A program made the translations under genes and the position numbers. This document shows, in pieces, positions 1 to 9,400 of a DNA stretch of 33,486 bases. The notes beneath the pieces were generated by a model. That model saw nothing but the letters and a program-made list of their open reading frames with translations, was not told the DNA's origin and made no database searches. Position 1 is the stretch's first letter. Each line of letters opens with the position of its first letter. Origin of the DNA: Phycisphaerae bacterium (GTDB taxonomy: Bacteria; Planctomycetota; Phycisphaerae; Sedimentisphaerales; Anaerobacaceae); NCBI GenBank assembly GCA_016782865.1, contig JADHXR010000089.1:1-33486 (forward strand), read 5' to 3'.

Positions 1-693
1 CAATGTAGTTTGGCCTTCATTCGTGATGTCATAGTCCAACTCCAGCGTGCTATTGCCGTCGTAGGCGGTAATCCATCCATTATCAATATATCCCCGGACA
101 GTAGCGACAGCATTGCCGTTGACGATCAGTGTACCGGCTTGGACGTCCATCGAGCCGGCAGAACCACCGTCCCTGGCCATCGTAAAGTATGCACAGGTGA
201 TGGTTCCACCATCCAGGTTCACGAAACCGTTGGATCCTGACTCTATTCCAATCAAGAAACCTGGACAGGTGACCGTGCCGCCGGTCATATTGAGGGTCGC
301 CGGACCGCGCATCCCCACGCCGAAGCCTCCGACCGAAACATTTACGGTGCCACTGATCATGTTCATAAGACAGTCACCCTGCCCCCCGATCTGCACAAAC
401 AACCAAGTGTTTACCGTCAGCGTTCCACCGTCGATAATAAGACCACCACCATTACCTCCCTCTCCTAGCCACATCGTATTTGCCACGGCGCCTTCATTCG
501 CAACCGTAGGGCCGGGCAGCACATTGATCATAGCTGTGTCTACAGCAGAGGGGACTGTACTGTCTTGCCAGTTTGCTGGCGTACTCCAAAGGATGTCGGC
601 AGAGCCGTTCCAGCGCAGGACCGCAGCTCCGGCATCACTCATCAAACTCATCACCATTGCCAATGCGAGAATTTTCAACATTTTTCCAGACAT
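1..693 (-). CDS. Secreted beta-helix-like repeat protein, 5' part (runs off left edge)
   Basis: An uninterrupted minus-strand frame runs from ATG at 693 to the first base of the window, giving 231 codons and no stop, so the 3' end is missing. An AAAGGAG ribosome binding site lies at 701-707, seven bases before the ATG, which fixes the start. The N-terminus is a signal peptide (MSGKMLKILALAMVMSLMSD, then AGAA). The mature part is rich in Gly, Thr and Asn and shows repeated strand-turn units such as IDGGTLTVN, MISGTVNVS, MTGGTVTCP and LDGGTITC. This spacing suggests a right-handed beta-helix, as in autotransporter-like and planctomycete surface proteins. No catalytic motif is visible in this part, so the function is unknown. 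It is transcribed divergently from the sulfatase at 1149. A plus-strand frame also covers much of 113-709 but has no signal peptide and reads as a shadow of this gene. Confidence 0.82.
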   Translation of the reverse strand, partial: MSGKMLKILALAMVMSLMSDAGAAVLRWNGSADILWSTPANWQDSTVPSAVDTAMINVLPGPTVANEGAVANTMWLGEGGNGGGLIIDGGTLTVNTWLFVQIGGQGDCLMNMISGTVNVSVGGFGVGMRGPATLNMTGGTVTCPGFLIGIESGSNGFVNLDGGTITCAYFTMARDGGSAGSMDVQAGTLIVNGNAVATVRGYIDNGWITAYDGNSTLELDYDITNEGQTTL

Positions 694-1148
694 AAGCCTT
701 CTCCTTTAAGAAGACTGCGATTCATTGTTGTTTTACCGGGATTCAGTGCCTGCGACAAAATACATGTTCTGTTACATGCAGTCTATCCTCAAACCAAAGG
801 GCCGAATTTCCAACTGTTATTGCCACTCATTCAGTGAAAAGGCATACTTTCCTCCATGGGACACCAATGATCCTAACACAGTCACCTCGAACAATCAAGA
901 ATCTTCATTCCAAATCAAGAGTTCTTTCCAACCTGCTCTGACCGGGAGGCTTTGCCACACAACACGCAGTATATGAAATAAGTGCAGCATGGCGGACATG
1001 ATTCTGAGCTGGTTCACGAGATGAGACGGTCTCAGGTGCTTGCGTAGCGTGCACGAGCAGTACAGTCTCCCCCCCTTGCAACAGGATCCGGAAATCGCTA
1101 CAGTGTTGTCTGCGAATCGCCAGTATCGAAAGAATTGAAGGATAACGA
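694..1148. other. Divergent intergenic region, no gene seen
   Basis: This 455-base stretch separates the minus-strand secreted protein from the plus-strand sulfatase. The frames across it are short, lack ribosome binding sites and show no recognisable motif. It must hold the promoters of both neighbours, but I cannot place -35/-10 boxes with confidence. A GAAGGA ribosome binding site for the sulfatase sits at 1137-1142, six bases before its ATG. Confidence 0.6.
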
Positions 1149-2600
1149 ATGAGATCAGATTCTGTTTATGACAATGAGGTTGCACGAATCAGTCGACGTC
1201 ATTTCTTGAAATCCTGTGTGGCAAGTGGACTGTTCGCGAGCAGCGCGTCAGCGGCACAGATAGTACCTAAGCCAGCCGAAGAGACAGCTCGAGCTGCGAC
1301 CATGCGTCCAAACATTATCTTCATCTTCGCCGATGACTGGGGTTATGGGGATCTGGGCATACATGGCAGCGCGTTCTGTAAGACACCCAACCTCGACCGG
1401 ATGGCGAAGGAAGGGATCGATTTTCAACAGTTCACCGTCAACAATCCTGTTTGTTCGCCCAGTAGGACGGCGGTGATGACGGGGCAGTTCCCGGCGCGCC
1501 ATTGTATTCACCAGCATTTTGCTTCGGTGGAACACCATCAGAAGGCGGGGATGCCTGACTGGCTGGATCCCAAGTTACCACTGCTTCCCAAGCTTCTCAA
1601 GAAAGTGGGCTACATCACGGGGCATTTTGGCAAGTGGCATCTCACGAATCGTCACATCCCGGACGCGCCGCTACCAACGGAATACGGATATTATGAATAC
1701 GGCGCTTTCAACATTCCCGGGGTGCAGATCAGGACAGCCGAGACGTGCCCACGAACGATTGATTTCATTCATCGCCATAAGGATCGGTCCTTCTTCATCA
1801 ATGTGTGGTTGCATGAGACGCATACGCCGCACTATCCACTGGAAGAGTACCTGGAACAATTTCAGCATCTCGACGAACAAAAACGAGTCTATGCCGCTGT
1901 TGTAGCCGAGGCTGACGCTGGTGTCGGATCCATTCTGAGCACATTGAAGGAGCTTGGACTCGACGAAAACACGTTGGTGGTTTTCTCGTCCGACAACGGG
2001 CCGGAATGGACCGGTAAGCGTAAAGCTACTGATGACAACTCCACCGGTCCGGGCCTGGGTACGTACTATTCGGTCGGGCAGACAGCCGGTCTCAAGGGTC
2101 AGAAACGCTCACTCTTTGCCGGGGGCATTCGTGTTCCCTTCATTGCCCGCTGGCCGGGGGTGATCCCTGAGGGCAGGGTTGATCGAACTTCAGTCCTTAC
2201 TGCTGTTGATCTCTTGCCCACGTTCCTCGAACTAGCCGGCCAGTCGCTGCCGGCAGATCTCAAGTTGGACGGCGAGAGCATCGTCTCAGCACTCGAGGGC
2301 CTCGGATTCAAGCGAACTAAACCCATCCACTGGGAGTGGCGTGGTGGTCACGGGCCGCCCTATCTATGGCCCCACCTGGGCATTCGGGACGGCAAATGGA
2401 AGATGATGGTCAACCAGGAACTCAACCGCACCGCATTGTATGACATTGAAGCCGACTGGAGGGAGACGATCAATGTGGCGGGGGCCAATCCTGATGTCGT
2501 AAATGCGTTGACAAAGAAGATGCTGGCGTGGAAACGATCTCTGCCCACCAAACCGCCGGCTCATTGCTTTTCGCGACTACGGACGGCACAACGCAAGTAA
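1149..2600 (+). CDS. Tat-exported type I (S1) sulfatase
   Basis: This 483-residue arylsulfatase-family enzyme should hydrolyse a sulfate ester on a carbohydrate outside the cytoplasm. Residues 15-35 form a twin-arginine signal (SRRHFLKSC, then a hydrophobic Ala/Ser run). The catalytic domain starts at about residue 52 (MRPNIIFIFADDWGYGD), with D62 and D63 as calcium ligands. The signature CSPSRTAVMTG places C102 as the residue converted to formylglycine by a maturase that is not in this window. The second signature HFGKWH gives K162 and H164, and SSDNGPEW gives D282 and N283. Length and C-terminus (LYDIEADWRETINVA) are normal, so the gene looks intact. It is first in the plus-strand locus. 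The Cys-type site fits an anaerobic or facultative maturation route. The sulfated substrate cannot be read from the sequence. Confidence 0.93.
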   Translation: MRSDSVYDNEVARISRRHFLKSCVASGLFASSASAAQIVPKPAEETARAATMRPNIIFIFADDWGYGDLGIHGSAFCKTPNLDRMAKEGIDFQQFTVNNPVCSPSRTAVMTGQFPARHCIHQHFASVEHHQKAGMPDWLDPKLPLLPKLLKKVGYITGHFGKWHLTNRHIPDAPLPTEYGYYEYGAFNIPGVQIRTAETCPRTIDFIHRHKDRSFFINVWLHETHTPHYPLEEYLEQFQHLDEQKRVYAAVVAEADAGVGSILSTLKELGLDENTLVVFSSDNGPEWTGKRKATDDNSTGPGLGTYYSVGQTAGLKGQKRSLFAGGIRVPFIARWPGVIPEGRVDRTSVLTAVDLLPTFLELAGQSLPADLKLDGESIVSALEGLGFKRTKPIHWEWRGGHGPPYLWPHLGIRDGKWKMMVNQELNRTALYDIEADWRETINVAGANPDVVNALTKKMLAWKRSLPTKPPAHCFSRLRTAQRK

Positions 2601-2652
2601 GCGAAGAGAAGTGCCCATGACGCGAACCACAGAAAGATTGGAGTTCCAGGCA

Positions 2653-2808
2653 ATGGATACGATGAAACGATTGACACTTACCCATGCTACGCTGGCCGCA
2701 CTGATGCTTGGAGGGGTAGTGGAGAACGCTGACGCCCAACAGATGGATAAAATGTGGGGCGAGCGGGTGATGAAGCTCAAGGCGGTGGATGCCGCATCAG
2801 ACAGGTAA
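2653..2808 (+). pseudogene. Orphan signal-peptide stub, possibly the N-terminus of a lost GH29-like gene
   Basis: A short frame (51 residues from ATG 2653; in-frame ATG codons also at 2611 and 2662) begins with a credible signal peptide (MKRLTLTHATLAALMLGG, then a cut site near ENADAQ). About 25 mature residues follow (QQMDKMWGERVMKLK) before a TAA. GGAG lies at 2640-2643, nine bases before the ATG. The mature start resembles the opening of exported alpha-L-fucosidases from related bacteria, but that comparison is from memory and weak. The stop falls directly before the ribosome binding site of the GH92 gene. The simplest reading is a gene truncated when the GH92 gene came to lie next to it. 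It could also be a genuine small exported peptide. Confidence 0.4.
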
Positions 2809-2810
2809 AA

Positions 2811-2819
2811 AGGAAAGGA
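2811..2819 (+). promoter_or_regulatory. Ribosome binding site fixing a GTG start
   Basis: AGGAAAGGA lies eight bases upstream of GTG at 2828, which is in frame with the GH92 reading frame. The alternative ATG at 2789 would overlap the preceding stub and has no such site. I therefore prefer the GTG start. Confidence 0.7.
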
Positions 2820-2827
2820 TCAATCCA

Positions 2828-5563
2828 GTGGTTGGAAAACTGATTTCAGAACGTTACTGTCAGATATCCCGTCTACTCTGTGAGTGGCACGCCGGCGCCG
2901 TTGCGACACTCGTTGTCAGCCTGAATCTAATCTCAATCCTGTTCATGCCCATACCCTGTTATGGGCAGGCCGGGGAGAATATCGCGCCGCTCGCGGCGCT
3001 CAGTGGAAAGGGAACGGACCTGCGGGGGGCCGTTGACGGCGTGAAGCAGCAAGCAGGAATTGGAGAGTGGATCGGCGGAAGTCCGAATACCTGGTATGGA
3101 TGGATCACCTACCCTTCACTGGAGTTGAAATGGAAGACTCCTCGGAAGATCAACAAGGTGGTCATCCATGACCGTACCACGCCAGAGGAGCACATGGCGG
3201 CGTGTGTCCTTAAGTTCAGCGATGGATCCGAAGAGCATGTGTTTGCCGTTCCCAATGACGGTTCGACCAAGACCGTGGTTTTTGAATCCCGTACGGTTAC
3301 CTCAATGACGTTGGAAGTTGTTGACGGCGTTGGAGAGAACATCGGCCTGTCTGAGCTTGAAGTCTATTACGACCCCACGGCCAGGCCCGAAACCAAACTG
3401 ACAAAGAACTACACCGATTTCGTGTCTTACGCGGATCCGACCATCGAGACCGGACGCGGACGCTGGTTTTTCTGTACCCCGGGCAGCCGCCCGTTCGGCA
3501 TGGTCTGCGCCTCGGCCTATACACGCAACAAGAACCAGGGTGGCGGCGGCTACAACTACAACAGCACCGAGATCCTCGGATTTGCCAATATCCACGCCTG
3601 GATCATGTCCGGCATCAACATCATGCCGACCACCGGCGAGCTGAATGCAAATCTCGGCGAGAAGGGGTGGAAATCGGGTTTCTCGCACGAGACGGAGATC
3701 ATGGAGCCAGGTTATCACCGGCTGTTCCTCGATCGCTACAAGACGCAGGTGGAATATACCTCGACCGACCGCGTGGCCTTTTATCGCCTGAAATACAGCG
3801 AGGCGGCCAGGGCAAAGCTGTTGCTCCAACTGGGTGGATTTGTCGGAGCCGCCAGCTACGTGGACGGCAAGGCAAAGGTCGTCAGCCCAACCAGGATCGA
3901 GGGTTCACACGGCATGACCGACCGCCTGTGGGGCGGGCCGAAACTGTCGCATGTATTTTTTGTCATGGAACTTGACCGTCCAATATCGTGCATGGACGGC
4001 TGGAAGGGTGCCAGGGAACGGCTCAGCGACATACTGCAGTTCCACAACCCGATTCCACCGGGAAGACTCGACCAGGACAAGAGGAAGTATCTGTTCAAGA
4101 ACCTGCCGGAGGAACAGGCCGGCATCTCGCTGCACTACGATGTGAAAGCAGGTGACGAGGTCAAGGTCAAGATCGGGATCTCTTACACCAGCCTTGAGAA
4201 CGCGCGCAGGAACCTGGAAATCGAATGCGGCCACTGGGATTTCGATCGAGTACGACAAGACGCTCGCCGCGAATGGAACGAATGGCTTGGTAAGATCAAG
4301 GTCAGGGGTGGGGAGGCTGACACCCGGGTCAAGTTCTACACCGACCTCTGGCATGTGCTGCTGGGACGGCACAAGATCGATGACGCAAGTGGCGACTACC
4401 CCAGCTTCATGGGCAAGGAGCGCATTCTAACGGTGCCTGATGATGCCGACGGCCGACCCAGATATCACATGTACAACTCTGACGCGCTGTGGCTGACCAT
4501 GTGGAACCTGAACATCCTCTGGGGACTCGGGTGGCCGGAGATGCTCGACGAGTTCTCCGCGTCCATGGTTCAGTACGCTGACGCCGGCGGACACTTGCCG
4601 CGCGGTCCCAGTGCCGGCGGTTACACCGGAATCATGTGCGGCTGTCCCGCAACCAGCCTGATCACCGCCACCTATCAGAAGAACCTTCTGACAAAGGTGG
4701 ACACCGAGAAGGCCTATCAAATGATGAAAACCAGCCATCCCAAACTCATCCACGACAGTCAGCCCGGAGTTGCTGTGCAGGGGGCATTTGAGTACTGGGC
4801 CCTGGCACAGATGGCGGAGGAGTTGGGTAAAAACGAGGACGTGCAATCCTATCAGAAATGGATCAATTCCTGGAAGCAGTTCTATGATCCCAAAGAGAAG
4901 CTGCTGGTGGGACGCTGGGTCGAGGCCAATAACTGGCAGGGAACCTTTGGCGTTTCTCACGATATTGCTGGGCTGGCTGCATTGATGGGCGGGCCGGAAG
5001 CGCTTGCGAACAAGCTCAATTATGCATTCGAACAAGAGACGGCCTCCGATTTTGTCTATACCTACGGCAAGGGCAAGGTCAGCTACGCCAACCAACCGGG
5101 ATGTTCCAACGCGCATGTTTTCAATCATGCCGGTTTCCCGTGGCTGAGCCAGTACTGGGTGCGCCGCGTCAGCCGTCAGGCTTACGGCGGAACGAACCCG
5201 AACATTGGTTATGGTGGCCATGACGAAGACCAGGGCCAGATGGGCGGAGTCAGCGCCTTGATGAAGCTCGGGCTTTTCAGCTTACGAGGAACCTGTTCCA
5301 AGGATCCAATTTATGAGATCACTGCCCCCGAGTTTGACGAAATTGTCATTAAGCTCGACCCCCGCTATTATCCAGGCAAGGAATTCAGGATCAAGACGCA
5401 CAACAACTCAGTTGAGAACTGCTATATACAAAAAGCTGAGTTTAATGGTAAGCCGCTGAATACCTGCTGGTTCTATCACAAGGATTTTGCCAAAGGCGGC
5501 CTGCTGGAATTATGGCTGGGACCGGAACCAAACAAGGAATGGGGAAAGAGCCCGGTTCTATAG
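2828..5563 (+). CDS. GH92 family exo-alpha-mannosidase-like enzyme with N-terminal discoidin-like domain
   Basis: A 911-residue exported protein starting at GTG 2828 (see the site at 2811). A long signal sequence ends near PIPCYGQA (about residue 45). Residues about 46-190 form a discoidin/F5-8C-type carbohydrate-binding beta-sandwich (LELKWKTPRKINKVVIHD, ending ENIGLSELEVYYD). The GH92 catalytic part follows: GRGRWFFCTPGSRPFGMV, GGGYNYNSTEILGFANIHAW, NIMPTTGEL, and a C-terminal beta-sandwich ending LLELWLGPEPNKEWG. Acidic residues are kept where GH92 enzymes hold the catalytic pair: E699 in WVEANNWQG, and E800/D801 in HDEDQGQM. GH92 enzymes are calcium-dependent exo-alpha-mannosidases. The motif normally read as HLSGTG is IHAWIMSG here, so the exact linkage or sugar may differ. 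A close paralogue lies at 12985. Confidence 0.9.
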   Translation: MVGKLISERYCQISRLLCEWHAGAVATLVVSLNLISILFMPIPCYGQAGENIAPLAALSGKGTDLRGAVDGVKQQAGIGEWIGGSPNTWYGWITYPSLELKWKTPRKINKVVIHDRTTPEEHMAACVLKFSDGSEEHVFAVPNDGSTKTVVFESRTVTSMTLEVVDGVGENIGLSELEVYYDPTARPETKLTKNYTDFVSYADPTIETGRGRWFFCTPGSRPFGMVCASAYTRNKNQGGGGYNYNSTEILGFANIHAWIMSGINIMPTTGELNANLGEKGWKSGFSHETEIMEPGYHRLFLDRYKTQVEYTSTDRVAFYRLKYSEAARAKLLLQLGGFVGAASYVDGKAKVVSPTRIEGSHGMTDRLWGGPKLSHVFFVMELDRPISCMDGWKGARERLSDILQFHNPIPPGRLDQDKRKYLFKNLPEEQAGISLHYDVKAGDEVKVKIGISYTSLENARRNLEIECGHWDFDRVRQDARREWNEWLGKIKVRGGEADTRVKFYTDLWHVLLGRHKIDDASGDYPSFMGKERILTVPDDADGRPRYHMYNSDALWLTMWNLNILWGLGWPEMLDEFSASMVQYADAGGHLPRGPSAGGYTGIMCGCPATSLITATYQKNLLTKVDTEKAYQMMKTSHPKLIHDSQPGVAVQGAFEYWALAQMAEELGKNEDVQSYQKWINSWKQFYDPKEKLLVGRWVEANNWQGTFGVSHDIAGLAALMGGPEALANKLNYAFEQETASDFVYTYGKGKVSYANQPGCSNAHVFNHAGFPWLSQYWVRRVSRQAYGGTNPNIGYGGHDEDQGQMGGVSALMKLGLFSLRGTCSKDPIYEITAPEFDEIVIKLDPRYYPGKEFRIKTHNNSVENCYIQKAEFNGKPLNTCWFYHKDFAKGGLLELWLGPEPNKEWGKSPVL

Positions 5564-5634
5564 ACACTCGGACTATATTAAACGGATGCAGGCGCCTGCC
5601 AGCGCAGGTACAAATTGAAAAAGGAAACGGAACT

Positions 5635-6429
5635 GTGAAGAAAATACTATTGACTGCCTTCTAGCTTATGCTGTTGAGCAGCAGTACCTTTGCGCAAGCG
5701 GGGAAAATGCCAAACATCCTCCTTATAATGTCTGATGACCACGCGAAGCAGGCAATCCAATGGCTCAAAAACCGAGATGCCGACAAGCCGTTCTGTCTGC
5801 TGCTGCATCCCAAGCCACCCCATGAGCCGTACCACCCGGCTCCGCCGCGGTACAGGGACTTCCTTAAGGATAGGGAAATACCCGAGCCTGCCACTTTATT
5901 GGATGACTATGCAGGGCGGACTCCGAAGGCCATACAGTACAGGATGACCAGTAACCGCCTCGTGTTGGCACCCCACCTTGGCAGAGATCTGACGAAGGCA
6001 CAGCGTGCGACGCTAAGCCGCGAAGAGTTGACGCGGAAGATCTACCAAGATTACATCAAGGATTACTACCGGCTGGTCAAGTCCGTTGACGATAACGTCG
6101 CCAGGGTTCTTGATTACCTAAAGGAGAGCGGACTTGAAGAGACGACCCTCGTGATCTACACGTCGGACCAGGGGTTCTTCCTTGGCGAGCACGGGTTCTA
6201 CAACAAGCAGTGGATGTATGAGCCGCCGTTGCACCAGCCGTTGATCATCCGATATCCGGGCATGGACGAACTCTACCAGTGGGAGCTTTTCGATATTGAA
6301 AACGATCCTGGGGAAATGAAGAACCTTTACCGCGCACCAGAGCATAGGGAACTTTGTCAGCAGTTAAAGAAAGAACTCCGGGCTCTCGCTGAGCGCTACG
6401 AAGACCCGGTCCAAATTCCCCTGAATTGA
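5635..6429 (+). pseudogene. Sulfatase remnant: amber codon in signal peptide and two internal deletions
   Basis: The original start is GTG 5635, with AAGGA at 5621-5625. It encodes VKKILLTAF, then TAG at 5662-5664, then in the same frame LMLLSSSTFAQ, completing a signal peptide cut by an amber codon. The sulfatase opening PNILLIMSDDHAKQA runs straight into IQWLKNRDADKPFCLLLH, a segment normally well over 100 residues downstream, so the formylglycine signature is absent. The middle is normal (EPATLLDDYAGRTP, VDDNVARVLDYLKESGL, IYTSDQGFFLGEHG). A second join takes LIIRYPG directly to MDELYQWELFDIENDPGEM, removing another large block. About 265 codons remain, against roughly 480-500 for the family. 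Without the catalytic Cys it cannot be an active sulfatase. ATG 5668 could still start a cytoplasmic 253-residue product. Confidence 0.88.
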
Positions 6430-6443
6430 AGCCGTGGCTACGC

Positions 6444-6449
6444 AAAGGA
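6444..6449 (+). promoter_or_regulatory. Ribosome binding site selecting ATG 6458
   Basis: AAAGGA ends eight bases before ATG 6458. The frame is also open from GTG 6434, but that codon has no site in front of it, and starting at 6458 gives a more compact signal peptide. Confidence 0.6.
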
Positions 6450-6457
6450 TACGCACA

Positions 6458-9400
6458 ATGACAGACTATCTGAAATCAACACATCATTGGTGCATCATCG
6501 CAGTTCTAGCTGCGGGATGCATTCAACAGGTGCTTGCCGGAAATGTGCTGATGGCAGAAGACGAGGCAAGTAGTATCGTGGATATTAGCGGCGTCAAAGG
6601 TGGACTGGCCGTCCACCTTTACTGTGGTGACGGGAAACGCACTGTGGCGCTGCATGCGACCGATAGCTTTGTGGTGCACGGCCTCGATGCAGATGTGACC
6701 GCCGCCCGTAAACATATTCAATCGCTTGGCTTGTACGGGAAGGTGTCGGTCGCGCCGTGGATGGGTGAGCGGCTGCCTTACGTGGATAACCTAATCAATC
6801 TGATTGTTGCGGACGACCTCGGTGAATTGCCGGTGCATGAAGTGATGCGGGTGCTGGCTCCGGAGGGCGTGGCGTTGATCGGCGGGAAGAAAATCGTCAA
6901 ATCGCGGCCGAAAGAGATTGATGAGTGGCAACAGCACCATCATGGGGCTGACAACAATGCGGTGGCTCGCGACAGCGTAGTCGGGCCGCCACGGCATTGC
7001 CAATGGGTTAACGATCCAGTATGGAGCCGGTCGCACCTGGGCATGGCGTCCATCACCAGTCTGATATCTGCGAGGGGCCGACTGTTCTCTATCGAAGACC
7101 GCGGGTCTGTTGAGAACCCGGCCTTGCCCGGCAAGGTCTTTCTGATCTGTCGTGATGCATTCAACGGTATTGTGTTGTGGCGGCGCCAGTTTCCTGATTG
7201 GCATCCGCCGAACATCTTTATCAAGCTCACACCGTCACAGTTGCAGCGTCAACTTGTGGCTGTCGACGACAAGGTCTACTGCACACCGGGTCTGAATGCG
7301 CCCATCACAGTTTTCGATGCGATTACGGGAAAGATCCTGAAAAAATACGAAGGCACGGAGATGACCCAGGAGTTCGTCTACGACAAGGGTGTTTTATTTA
7401 CTGTCATCGGGGATCCTGTGGATACTTCTTCAGTTGGCGGCGGGAGATTCACGCTTGGGGAAAGCGCCTTTCCCACCGAGGTTTACGGGCCCAGGATTGA
7501 GCATCTTGACGATCCCAAGTGTGCGATTGCGGCCATTGCGGCTGACTCGGGCCGTGAACTCTGGAACAAGAAAGGAGAAGTGACACGTGGCTATCAGGGC
7601 GCTTCATTGGCTGTTCGCGGATCGAACGTAGTCTACTCGACGCTTGGTTTTGTGGTATGCCTCGACCGAGCCTCCGGCGAGGAGCGGTGGCGTACTGCGC
7701 TGAAGACCTCTGCGCAGATGGCAGGCAGCGGTAGAAACGGGGACAGTTATTTGAAGCCGAATGCGCGTCGGAATTCCGTTACGCTGGTCCTTTCAGATGA
7801 GGCAGTCTATCTGGGCGCGGGGAGTTCGCTGACGGCCTTCGGCATAGAGGATGGCGTCGATCTGTGGAGCGCCAAGACCCGTATGAATCATCACAAGCCG
7901 CCCGATATTTTTCTGACCGGGGGGGCCGTTTGGACCGCAAATAACAAAGCATATGATCCGATGACCGGTGAACCGATCAATGTTCTCTCCCAGAAGATGA
8001 CCGGTCCTATGGGACATGATCGCTGCTACCAGAATCGCATTACTGATCGGTGGTATATCAATACAGCCTCCGGTGGCAGTGATTTCCTGGCGCTGGATGG
8101 GACGGGGGAGTTTCCGAATCCATGGGGGCGGAGCACCTGCGGCATTGGCCACTTGCCATGCAACGGCCTTCTTTATCTCGGACCGCCTGCCTGTTCGTGC
8201 GCCAACAAGGTTCAACTCAACATGTTTAACGCATTAGCCCCCGAGTCGGGCTTGAAGTCCTCCGGCCAACCCATGAATATCACCGTTAATCCGCAACTCG
8301 AAAAAGGTCCGGCCTATGACGCCGCTATCGAACAGACTCCGGCTGTCACCGGCGGCGACTGGCCAACCTACCGGCAAGATTCGAGTCGCAGCGGCCGTAC
8401 CGAAGCCACGGTAGCCACCAGGCTGCAACCTCGGTGGCAGACCAAACTCACCACCCGCGCCAGCGCGCCCGTGATCGTCGCGGGTCAAGTGTTCGTTGCC
8501 GACGTGGACGCGCACGCTGTGTGCGCCTTGGACGCCGACAACGGTAAGGTGCGATGGACGTATACGGCCGGGGGCCGTGTGGATTCGCCGCCGACCTGGC
8601 ATGAAGGACGACTTCTTTTTGGTGCACGTGATGGATGGGTGTACTGTCTACGGGCTACGGACGGCGCATTGATTTGGCGGTTCAAAGCATTGCCCGATCG
8701 CCTGATATGTGCCTACGAACAGATCGAGTCGGCCTGGCCGGTCTGCGGCAGTATATTGCTTCATGACAATATCGCGTATTTCGCGGCAGGCCGGAACTCG
8801 TTTTTGGATGGCGGGATCTTCCTCTTCGGACTCGATCCGCAAACCGGCCGGATGATTCATCAAAGGAACCTGTACGGACCTTTTGACAAAGACGGGCATC
8901 CGGTCATAAGCGAGGAGACAGCCTTGGGTGGGACCGGAGCGGGCGGCATTCAGGGAAACAAGGGCGACATTCTGCTGGCCAGAGGCGAGCATCTGTTCCT
9001 GCGGCACCAGGCGTTCAGAAAGAACCTTGATACACCCAGCCCCGGCGAACGTATCCTGCCGCACCTGATCGCCTCACACGGTTTTGCCGATAGAACGCCG
9101 CATCATCGCAGTTTCTGGACCATTGATACGGAGCTCTATTATGACCGATGGACCGCAAATCTGGGGGTGCGCGGAGATATACTGGTCATGGATGGTGCGC
9201 GTTACTATGAAGTCCGAGGTTATCCGCCGGGCCGCTATGACGCTTACGATGTCCGGAAAAATGCCTACACTATTTTCGCCGGTGAACTTTCGGAAGAGGT
9301 GCCCAAGAAGGCATATATACGAGATCATAAGGAACTGTGGCAGGCAAAGATACCGCTGACGGGCAAAGCCATGGCCCTGGCGGACGATGTCCTGTTCGTG

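Noticed and set aside
113..709. 198-codon plus-strand frame near the left edge
   Set aside because: The opposite strand has a ribosome binding site, signal peptide and repeat pattern; the plus frame is Pro/Ser-rich shadow.
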